From positions 1-24,189 of the forward strand of contig CAYNGD010000024.1 of NCBI GenBank assembly GCA_964396965.1: 24,189 nucleotides of DNA, given 5' to 3'. The stretch is from JABMRW01 sp964396965. Its GTDB lineage: Bacteria; Chloroflexota; Dehalococcoidia; Dehalococcoidales; BS750m-G39. Of this stretch, positions 18,293 to 24,189 are shown in pieces; position 1 is the first letter of the stretch, and every line of letters starts with the position of its first letter. Both the position numbers and the translations under genes were made by a program. A model generated the notes under the pieces. It was not told the origin of the DNA, searched no databases, and saw only the letters and a list, made by a program, of their open reading frames with translations.

Positions 18293-19633
18293 GTGGACTA
18301 TCAGCAGGCCATAGACTATATCAACAGCTACACCGACTACGAGAAGGTGGGCATGCCCCACGACCCCGCCTTTTACGACCTGCGCCGTGTCGATGAGCTG
18401 CTGTCTCTTTTGGGCAACCCCCACCAGAAGGCCGCCTCCATCCATATCACCGGCACCAACGGCAAGGGCAGCGTGGCAGTAATGATGGCTTCAAGCCTCA
18501 CCGCCAATGGCTACCGCACCGGGCTTTACACCTCCCCCCACTTCCATACCTGGCGGGAGAGAGTCCGGGTTGACAGCGAGCTTATCTCCGAAGTAGAGCT
18601 GGCCCGGCTGGTGACCGAGCTAAAGCCCCAGCTGGAAGCGGTCAACCGGAGGGCTAAATATGGCAAACTGACCACCTTCGAGTTCCTGACGGCGCTGGCC
18701 TTCGCCTATTTCGGGCAGAGGGGGGTCAGGTTTCAGGTTCTGGAGGTGGGGCTGGGCGGTAAGTTCGATGCCACCAGCGTCATCACCCCCCTGGTCAGCA
18801 TTATCACCCCCATCAGCTTTGACCACACCGATGTGCTGGGCAGCACCCTTAAGGAGATTGCCGCCGAGAAGTGTGGCATTATCAAGCCTGACGGCACGGT
18901 GGTGATTGCCCCCCAGCCCCCCGAAGCGGCCAGGGTAATCAGGGAGAGCTGCCGGCAGCGCCGGGCCAGACTGCTCACCGTTGGTAAAGATGTCACCTGG
19001 CAGGGCCTGAGCTCTGGCCTGGACGGCCAGCGGCTGCGGGTGCAGGGGAGGAGAGATAGTTATGAGCTTTTTATTCCTCTCCTCGGCGAGCACCAGCAGG
19101 TAAACGCTGCCACCGCAGTAGCCGCCCTAGAGGTTATCGCCGATAATGGCTTTGAGATAGCTAAAGAGAAGGTGGCCAAAGGCTTGGAGCGGGTTAGCTG
19201 GCCGGGGCGGTTCCAGATTCTCAGCCGCCGCCCCCTGCTGGTGGTTGACGGCGGCCATAATATCGGCGCCGCCCGCAGCCTGACCCAGTCTATCCGGCAC
19301 TACCTTGACTATAAGCGGGCCATCTTGGTGATGGGCACCTCTCACGACAAGGACATCGCCGGCCTGGTCGCCGAGCTGGCCCCCCTCTTTGACCAGGTTA
19401 TCGTCACCCGCTCCCAGCACCCCCGGGCGCTGGCGCCGGCGGCGCTGGCCGCTGAGTTCGCCCGCCGGGGGGTAAAGGCGCAGCTGGTCGGAGACGTCCC
19501 CTCGGCGCTATCGCGGGCGCTGTCACTGGCCGGGGAGGAAGACCTGGTCTGTGTGGCCGGCTCGCTCTTTATTGTCGGCGAGGCCATGACCGCCGCCGAG
19601 AAGCTATTCCCCGTCGCCGAGTTTTTGCCTTAG
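18293..19633 (+). CDS. folC: Bifunctional folylpolyglutamate / dihydrofolate synthase
   Basis: A 446-aa ATP-dependent ligase that adds glutamate to dihydropteroate and folates. The N-terminal Mur-ligase-type ATPase domain has the P-loop HITGTNGKGSVAVM, a TSPHFHTWRERVRV loop, and VSIITPISFDHTDVLGSTLK followed by AEKCGIIK. The C-terminal domain carries VVDGGHNIGAARSL. Length and motif order are normal. The start is GTG, with a -10 box ending 9 nt upstream, so initiation is probably leaderless. Confidence 0.95.
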   Translation: MDYQQAIDYINSYTDYEKVGMPHDPAFYDLRRVDELLSLLGNPHQKAASIHITGTNGKGSVAVMMASSLTANGYRTGLYTSPHFHTWRERVRVDSELISEVELARLVTELKPQLEAVNRRAKYGKLTTFEFLTALAFAYFGQRGVRFQVLEVGLGGKFDATSVITPLVSIITPISFDHTDVLGSTLKEIAAEKCGIIKPDGTVVIAPQPPEAARVIRESCRQRRARLLTVGKDVTWQGLSSGLDGQRLRVQGRRDSYELFIPLLGEHQQVNAATAVAALEVIADNGFEIAKEKVAKGLERVSWPGRFQILSRRPLLVVDGGHNIGAARSLTQSIRHYLDYKRAILVMGTSHDKDIAGLVAELAPLFDQVIVTRSQHPRALAPAALAAEFARRGVKAQLVGDVPSALSRALSLAGEEDLVCVAGSLFIVGEAMTAAEKLFPVAEFLP

Positions 19634-19683
19634 GGCGGGCGGTTAGGCTAAAATATTCAAGGAGTAATTTAAGAGGTTGATTG

Positions 19684-19929
19684 ATGCCTACCTACGAGTA
19701 TGAGTGTGACGCCTGTCACTATCGCTTTGAGAAGAAGCAGGGCTTCCACGATAAGCCGATAGCCAAGTGCCCCAAATGCGGGGGAAAACCGCACCGCGTC
19801 ATCCATTCTGCCCCGGTCATTTTCAAGGGCAGCGGCTTCTATATTACCGATAGCCGCAAAAAGCCACCCGAGCTGGGCAAAACTAAGGAGAAACCGGCCG
19901 AAAAGAAGGCCAAAGAGAAGAAGCAGTGA
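19684..19929 (+). CDS. FmdB-family zinc-ribbon protein
   Basis: An 81-aa protein. MPTYEYECDACHYRFEKKQ and KCPKCGGKPHRVIH give two CxxC knuckles, typical of FmdB/YhhR-type putative regulators. FKGSGFYITD is the conserved end of the family core. The C-terminal third is Lys/Glu/Pro low complexity. The start ATG 19684 has AAGAGG 7 nt upstream. It overlaps dtd by GTGA. Function is unknown; a nucleic-acid-binding regulator is often suggested. Confidence 0.9.
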   Translation: MPTYEYECDACHYRFEKKQGFHDKPIAKCPKCGGKPHRVIHSAPVIFKGSGFYITDSRKKPPELGKTKEKPAEKKAKEKKQ

Positions 19930-20375
19930 AAGTGCTCTTGCAGAGGGTCAGCCGCGCCTCGGTCAGCGTGGGGGGAGAGGTGGTGGGCAGCATCGGCCGG
20001 GGGCTGGTGGTCCTGGTCGGCGTGGCCGGCGGCGATAGCGATAAAGACATCCAGTATCTGGCCCAGAAGATAATCAACCTGCGCATCTTCGCCGATAAAG
20101 GGGAGAAGTTCAACCTATCTGCTTTGGACGTCGGGGCCGAAGTTCTGCTGGTGAGCCAGTTCACCCTGCTGGCCGATACCCGTAAGGGGCGCCGCCCCAG
20201 CTTTACCGGGGCCGCCCCGCCGCCCCAGGCCGAGGCCTTGTTCCAGAAGCTGGTTGACCAGGTCAGGGCCAGCGGGCTTAAAGTTGCTACCGGGCGCTTC
20301 CAGCAGCATATGCAGCTTGAGATTCACAACGACGGGCCGGTGACTATAATGCTGGATAGTAAAGAGAAGGTCTAA
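19926..20375 (+). CDS. dtd: D-aminoacyl-tRNA deacylase
   Basis: A 149-aa enzyme that hydrolyses D-amino acids, and achiral glycine, mischarged on tRNA. The catalytic SQFTLLADTRKGRRPSF and the C-terminal HNDGPVTIMLDS (the Gly-cisPro loop) are both present, as are the N-terminal VLLQRVSRASVSVGGE and VLVGVAGGD. Full length. The GTG start overlaps the FmdB-type stop codon, so the two are coupled. Confidence 0.95.
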   Translation: MKVLLQRVSRASVSVGGEVVGSIGRGLVVLVGVAGGDSDKDIQYLAQKIINLRIFADKGEKFNLSALDVGAEVLLVSQFTLLADTRKGRRPSFTGAAPPPQAEALFQKLVDQVRASGLKVATGRFQQHMQLEIHNDGPVTIMLDSKEKV

Positions 20376-20376
20376 G

Positions 20377-20766
20377 CTACGTCCGGTCCCGCTTGAGGGC
20401 GACGCTGCTCTTGGACACCCTCATGGTGGCCCCCGATTCGACCTTAATGATAATGCTGTCCTCGCTGACGCTCTCCACCACCCCGTAGATGCCGCCGGCG
20501 GTGATTACCCTGTCCCCCCGCTTCAACTCCTGCATCAGTTCCTTCTGTTCCCTCTGCCGCTTGCGCTGGGGGCGGATGAGCAGGAAGTAGAAGACGGCGA
20601 AGATGAGCACCAGGAAGATGATTATCGTCCAGTCAAAGCCGCCGCTGCTTTGTCCTTGGGCAGGCGTCTGTGTTGATGTTGTTGGAATGCAGCCAGCCAC
20701 AAAGACCAGGGTGGTGATAAGCAATACCGAGATTAAGGCCAGCGTCGGTAGTCTCGTCTTTTTCAT
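20377..20766 (-). CDS. yajC: YajC, Sec translocase accessory protein, with lipoprotein-like signal
   Basis: A 129-aa protein of the SecDF-YajC complex. The core is one transmembrane helix (about 47-65, IIFLVLIFAVFYFLLIRPQ) followed by the conserved RPQRKRQREQKELMQELKRG and the DRVITAGGIYGVV beta region. Unusually, the N-terminus is a second hydrophobic stretch ending in V-A-G-C26, a lipobox, then a Thr/Gln/Gly linker. YajC normally has no such extension, so this one may be a lipoprotein with two anchors. It has a good ribosome site (AGGAGGCG). It converges with dtd. Confidence 0.9.
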   Translation of the reverse strand: MKKTRLPTLALISVLLITTLVFVAGCIPTTSTQTPAQGQSSGGFDWTIIIFLVLIFAVFYFLLIRPQRKRQREQKELMQELKRGDRVITAGGIYGVVESVSEDSIIIKVESGATMRVSKSSVALKRDRT

Positions 20767-20784
20767 TTCGCCTCCTATTTAAGG

Positions 20785-22032
20785 TTAACTTTCAACTCGG
20801 CCCTGCAGTGACCAGGGGCTGGTCTTCTCTATCCTTACCTTGACCAGCTGCCCCCGGCGGTCACTGTTATCGCTGAAGAATACCAGTTTACCACTTCTGC
20901 TCCGACTTTGCCACTTTCCCCTCACCTCCCCCTCCGCCAGCACCTCAACAATTTTATCCAGCAACCGGGCGTTTATCTCGCTGGCGATAGCCTCCTGGAG
21001 CCTCTCGATGCGGTTCAGGCGCCGCTTTTTCTCATCCGGCGGCACGTCATCAGCTAAATTCTCGGCGGCAAAAGTCTCCGGCCTGGGTGAGTAGGCGGCG
21101 ACGTGGACGGCATCGAACCTGAGCTCGGATAATAAATCCACCGTCTGCTGGAACTGTTCTTCTGTTTCCGAAGGAAAGCCGACGATAACATCGGTGGTCA
21201 GGGCTATCTCCGGTAGCCTGTCCCTTATCCCGGCGATGAGCCGGCGGTAGCGCTCTACGGTGTAGCCCCGCCTCATCGCCTTAAGGATTTGGTTGCTGCC
21301 CGCCTGCACCGGCAGGTTGAGCTGCTGACAGACCTTGTCAAGCTTGGCCATAGCCTCGATGAGGCGGGGGCTCATGTCCTTGGGGTGGTTGGTCAGAAAG
21401 CGGATTCTTAGCAGCCCCTCAATCGGGTTTAGCTCATAGAGCAAATCGGCTAAATCGGGCTTACCGGGCAGATCGTGGCCGTAGGAGTCCACGTTCTGCC
21501 CCAGCAGGGTGACCTCTCTGGTGCCCCGCCCCACCAGCTCCCTCACCTCGCTAACGATTTCCGCTATCGGGCGGCTCTTCTCCCTCCCCCGGCGGTAGGG
21601 CACGATGCAGTAGGTACAGAAGTTATCGCACCCCTGGATGATGGGGACGTAGCTGCAGATGTCGGGTTTCCGGGGCAATACCCGTTCCCACCTCTCCCCT
21701 TCCAGCCAGGGCGGGCGTTCCCCCGGCTTGAAGAAGTGGTCAACCTGGGGAAAGCGCTTTTTGAGTTTGGCGGTGTCGGCGTTGACCAAGCAGCCGGTGA
21801 CGGCCAGGGTCAGCTCCGGGTTGGCCTGCTTCAAGGCTTTGAGGGTATAAAGCCTGTTGACCACCCGGCTCTCGGCGTGCTGGCGCACCACGCAGCTGTT
21901 GAGCACGATGAGGTCGGCCTCAGCGGGGCTGGCCGCAGCCTGGTAGCCTAGCGTTTCGAAATAGCTGGCCAGCCTTTCCGATTCGGCCCTGTTCATCTGG
22001 CAGCCGATAGTCCAGATATGGTATCTAGTCAT
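20785..22032 (-). CDS. miaB: tRNA-2-methylthio-N6-dimethylallyladenosine synthase
   Basis: A 415-aa radical-SAM methylthiotransferase that modifies A37 of tRNAs reading UNN codons. The N-terminal MTTase domain binds a [4Fe-4S] cluster via Cys in TIGCQMN, NSCVVRQ and TGCLVN. The radical-SAM Cys triad is CDNFCTYC. A C-terminal TRAM domain is present (KIVEVLAEGEVRGKWQSRS). ATG 22032 is preferred over the in-frame TTG at 22053, with AGAGAG upstream. It lies 18 nt upstream of yajC and is probably co-transcribed with it. Confidence 0.93.
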   Translation of the reverse strand: MTRYHIWTIGCQMNRAESERLASYFETLGYQAAASPAEADLIVLNSCVVRQHAESRVVNRLYTLKALKQANPELTLAVTGCLVNADTAKLKKRFPQVDHFFKPGERPPWLEGERWERVLPRKPDICSYVPIIQGCDNFCTYCIVPYRRGREKSRPIAEIVSEVRELVGRGTREVTLLGQNVDSYGHDLPGKPDLADLLYELNPIEGLLRIRFLTNHPKDMSPRLIEAMAKLDKVCQQLNLPVQAGSNQILKAMRRGYTVERYRRLIAGIRDRLPEIALTTDVIVGFPSETEEQFQQTVDLLSELRFDAVHVAAYSPRPETFAAENLADDVPPDEKKRRLNRIERLQEAIASEINARLLDKIVEVLAEGEVRGKWQSRSRSGKLVFFSDNSDRRGQLVKVRIEKTSPWSLQGRVES

Positions 22033-22051
22033 CTCTCTATTTAAGGATAAC

Positions 22052-22077
22052 AAAAAATGCCCCTTAGTTTAAGGGGC
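22052..22077 (-). terminator. Terminator of tRNA-Ser
   Basis: On the minus strand GCCCCTTA and TAAGGGGC pair around a 3-nt loop, followed by ATTTTTTG. It sits between the tRNA gene and miaB. Confidence 0.85.
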
Positions 22078-22089
22078 GGCCTAACCCGG

Positions 22090-22182
22090 TGGCGGAGGGG
22101 GAGGGATTCGAACCCTCGACCCCGGTAATCCCAGGGTAAGCGCTTAGCAGGCGCCCGCACTAGACCACTATGCGACCCCTCC
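22090..22182 (-). tRNA. tRNA-Ser, anticodon GCT
   Basis: The acceptor stem GGAGGGG/CCCCTCC has discriminator G and an encoded CCA. The D arm, anticodon stem GGCGC/GCGCT with loop CTGCTAA (anticodon at 22146-22148), a long class II variable arm, and T arm GAGGG-TTCGAAT-CCCTC are all visible. It decodes AGC/AGU. It is not used as the attachment site of the element. Confidence 0.95.
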
Positions 22183-22223
22183 GTGGCTATATAATTCTAC
22201 TATATAATACCACCATTGAGAAG

Positions 22224-22240
22224 TCTCCCTGCCAGGGAGA
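22224..22240. repeat. Palindromic intergenic motif
   Basis: TCTCCCT-GCC-AGGGAGA is a 7-bp-arm palindrome, followed by GGGGGATAAAGGGGGTGAGG. It has the look of a dispersed intergenic repeat, but only one copy is recognizable here. The other 22183-22302 bases contain AT-rich TATATAAT stretches and no gene. Confidence 0.35.
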
Positions 22241-22318
22241 GGGGGATAAAGGGGGTGAGGGTGATAGAAATAAAACCCTTTATCGGCTGTTCCAGGGTGT
22301 GTTATCATAGAAGTATAG

Positions 22319-22786
22319 ATGGAAATAAATATCTTAATTGACCAGGGCTTTGTCGGCTGCCCCACCCATAACTGGCTGGAAAACATTATTAGGCAGGTGC
22401 TAGAGGCGCAGGGGGCGGGGGCGGTGGTGGAGGTGGGGCTGGTTATCGCCACCGGGGAGCGGGTTCAAGAGCTGAGCCGGGACTACCTGGGCGAGGACAA
22501 GCCCACCGATGTCCTGGCCTTCTCCGCCTGGGAGGAAGAAGGCGAGCTCCCCTTTGTCCAGCCCCCCGACGGCCTGCTCCACCTGGGCGAGGTGATTATC
22601 GCCTACCCCCAGGCGGTGCTTCAGGCCGCCGAGCACGGCCACCCCCTGCAAAGAGAGCTGGCCATCCTGCTCATTCACGGCCTGCTCCACCTGCTGGGCT
22701 ATGACCACGATGAACCGGACTCAGCGCGCCGGATGATGGCCAGAGAGGCCGAGCTTCTGAGCTATATCGAGGGGGGCTTTAATTGA
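22319..22786 (+). CDS. ybeY: Endoribonuclease YbeY
   Basis: A 155-aa metal-dependent single-strand endoribonuclease involved in 16S rRNA 3' maturation and ribosome quality control. The metal site HGLLHLLGYDHD (H-x3-H-x5-H) is complete. KPTDVLAFSAWEE and LGEVIIAYPQA are the other family motifs. ATG at 22319 has no clear ribosome site, and a TATCAT box ends 10 nt upstream, so a very short leader is likely. The following gene starts inside its stop (TTGA). Confidence 0.95.
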   Translation: MEINILIDQGFVGCPTHNWLENIIRQVLEAQGAGAVVEVGLVIATGERVQELSRDYLGEDKPTDVLAFSAWEEEGELPFVQPPDGLLHLGEVIIAYPQAVLQAAEHGHPLQRELAILLIHGLLHLLGYDHDEPDSARRMMAREAELLSYIEGGFN

Positions 22787-23355
22787 GGGTGCTGGGCATC
22801 GCCGGCAGCCCTCGCCGCCGCGGCAACACCGACCTTTTGCTGGCCGAAGTGATGAAGGGAGCTGCCAGTAAAGGCGCCGAGGTCAAGACCATTATCCTCA
22901 ACAACCTCAAGATGACCCCCTGCCAGCACTGCGATTCCTGCTTCAAGGCCGGCGTCTGCCGCTTTAATGACGATATGCAGACGGTCTATCAGGAACTGGA
23001 GAAGGCGGATAGAATCGTGCTGGCCTCGCCGGTGCACTTCATGGGGGTGAGCGCCCAGGCCAAAATAATGATTGACCGCTGTCAGGCGCTCTGGGCCCGG
23101 AAATACATCCTGAAGCAGCCCCCCCTTGGCGATAGAAGGCCTCGTAAGGGTCTTTTTATCGCCGTGGGCGGCATGAAGCTGGCCAGTCTCTTTGAGCCGT
23201 CGCTGGCCACGGTCAGGGCCCTCTTTAAGGTCCTTGACATAGAGTATGCCGGCGACTTGCTCTTCAAGACGGTTGACGCCAAGGGGGCCATCAAGCAGCA
23301 CCCCGAAGCCCTCAAGCAGGCTTTTCTGGCCGGTCAGAAACTGGTTGAGGAGTGA
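22783..23355 (+). CDS. Iron-sulfur flavoprotein / NAD(P)H-dependent FMN reductase family
   Basis: A 190-aa flavodoxin-like protein. GIAGSPRRRGNTDLLL is the FMN phosphate loop. C47-x2-C50-x2-C53-x5-C59 (CQHCDSCFKAGVC) is the compact cluster-binding motif of Isf-type proteins, so it probably binds FMN and a [4Fe-4S] cluster and moves electrons between ferredoxin or NAD(P)H and an unknown acceptor. ASPVHFMGVSAQAK is the second flavin loop. TTG at 22783 overlaps the ybeY stop; GTG at 22789 is the alternative. Confidence 0.85.
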   Translation: MRVLGIAGSPRRRGNTDLLLAEVMKGAASKGAEVKTIILNNLKMTPCQHCDSCFKAGVCRFNDDMQTVYQELEKADRIVLASPVHFMGVSAQAKIMIDRCQALWARKYILKQPPLGDRRPRKGLFIAVGGMKLASLFEPSLATVRALFKVLDIEYAGDLLFKTVDAKGAIKQHPEALKQAFLAGQKLVEE

Positions 23356-23361
23356 AACGCC

Positions 23362-24189
23362 TTACTTCTTGACTATCAGCTTGCCCACCGCCTCTTCCAG
23401 CCCCGCCAGCGTCAGCGGGTACATCGGGAAGAGCTTGCCAATCATCTGCACCGTGGCGTGAATCCAGAAGCGCTGGTCGTCGGGGTTGAGCCAGACGCTG
23501 TGGTCGAAGTGGTCGGCGATTCGCTTCAGCCAGAGTATCCCCGGTATCTCGTTGCGCTCGTAATAGTTAATTGCCCCATACCTCTCGGTAAGCTCCCAGG
23601 GCCCCATCCGGGCATCGCCGACAATCAGGAGCTTGTAGGCCGGCTCCAGGGTGTGTAGCAGGTGGACGGTGCTCACCGCGTCCTCCCGCTCGATGTCCCG
23701 GTAGAGGTTGTCGTAGATGCAGTTGTGGAAGTAGTAGTACTGGAAGTCCCGGAAGTGGGTGCTGGAGTGGGCCGCCGAGAAGAGCCGGCTGCAGAGGTGG
23801 GCGTAGGGCTCCATCGAGCCGCCCACGTCCATCAGTAAAAGCAGCTTTACCGTGTTCTTGCGGCTCCTCTGCCAGATGAAGTCGAGGTCGCCAGCGTTCT
23901 TGGCGGTAGCCTTGATGGTCCCCTCTAAGTCTAGCTCGTCCTCAAGGCCGGTGCGGCGCAGCTGCCTCAGCTTCTTTAAGGCCATGCCTATCTGGCGCAC
24001 GTCCAGGGTCAAATCGCTGCGGTAGTTCTTGAACCTACGCTCCTGGGCAATCTGGACGGCATGCCGGCCCCCCGGCCTCCCCCCGATTCTGATACCAGCC
24101 GGGTGGTAGCCGGAGTGGCCGAAGGGAGAGGTCCCGCCCCGCCCGATCCAGTGGCCGCCGCCGTCGTGCTGCTCGGTCTGCTCTTTTAA
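23362..24189 (-). CDS. CoxE-like VWA-domain protein, 5' end outside the window
   Basis: An open frame reaches the window edge (276 codons visible including the stop). N-terminal visible part: a Gly/His-rich segment (HDGGGHWIGRGGTSPFGHSG), then HAVQIAQERRFKNYRSDLTL and DVRQIGMALKKLR. The C-terminal part is a von Willebrand A fold with a variant metal site, LLLLMDVGGSMEPY (D-x-G-x-S), and LIVGDARMGPWEL. Such proteins often partner with MoxR-type AAA ATPases in assembling metalloenzymes. The partner would lie beyond the window, upstream. It converges with the flavoprotein gene. Confidence 0.88.
   Translation of the reverse strand, partial: LKEQTEQHDGGGHWIGRGGTSPFGHSGYHPAGIRIGGRPGGRHAVQIAQERRFKNYRSDLTLDVRQIGMALKKLRQLRRTGLEDELDLEGTIKATAKNAGDLDFIWQRSRKNTVKLLLLMDVGGSMEPYAHLCSRLFSAAHSSTHFRDFQYYYFHNCIYDNLYRDIEREDAVSTVHLLHTLEPAYKLLIVGDARMGPWELTERYGAINYYERNEIPGILWLKRIADHFDHSVWLNPDDQRFWIHATVQMIGKLFPMYPLTLAGLEEAVGKLIVKK

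Noticed and set aside
21475..21951. Rightward ORF opposite miaB
   Set aside because: Shadow of the iron-sulfur cluster region of miaB.
22090..22182. tRNA-Ser considered as the attachment site of the element
   Set aside because: It is 5 kb away from the element and intact; the direct repeats map to dinB.

Overview
The window looks like a GC-rich bacterial chromosome interrupted by one integrated, more AT-rich element of about 10.3 kb. Gene content and the Gram-positive-type LexA box (GAAC-N4-GTTC, also described for Dehalococcoides) suggest Chloroflexota, probably Dehalococcoidia. That assignment is an inference and was not checked against a database.

Left host flank (1-6838): a Rel-type (p)ppGpp synthetase/hydrolase, ribosomal protein S20 with a TTG start, and a class II aldolase-like gene, all rightward. 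Then ilvE, a MscS-type channel and dinB (DNA polymerase IV), all leftward. Right host flank (17118-24189): DUF951 and pyrF (leftward), folC, an FmdB-type zinc ribbon and dtd (rightward), yajC, miaB and tRNA-Ser(GCT) (leftward), ybeY and an iron-sulfur flavoprotein (rightward), and a 5'-truncated CoxE-like VWA gene (leftward).

The element (6828-17128) is bounded by an 11-bp direct repeat, ATATGCATTAT. Joining the two flanks across one repeat copy recreates an intact dinB start (M-A-R-R-I-M-H-I-D...) 5 nt after the DUF951 stop. The ancestral arrangement was therefore a pyrF-DUF951-dinB gene string, and the element entered codons 5-9 of dinB. The element's tyrosine recombinase gene ends inside the junction, and the element supplies a replacement ATG for dinB. 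The integrated dinB therefore overlaps int and probably depends on the element's int operon for expression. In the excised circle, Int would end in a different, 26-residue longer tail.

Inside the element, a leftward int operon (RHH protein, small protein, Int) lies at the left. Next comes a tightly coupled leftward block of six small genes (8729-10900), three with a membrane segment; these are plausible virion or envelope proteins. A perfect TTGACA-17-TATAAT leftward promoter with a LexA/SOS box in its spacer lies at 11379-11407, upstream of a C2H2 zinc-finger gene and that block. A rightward set runs from 11420: a membrane-anchored beta-rich protein, a Cys-rich protein and a LuxR-HTH/zinc-ribbon protein. 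A second leftward set occupies 13515-16852: an Sm-like candidate, small zinc proteins, a P-loop ATPase and an AbrB-like protein. I see no terminase, portal, tail, recognizable capsid or conjugation gene. The element may be a small tailless provirus or a satellite of an undescribed type, with dinB as its attachment gene and the SOS response as a probable trigger.
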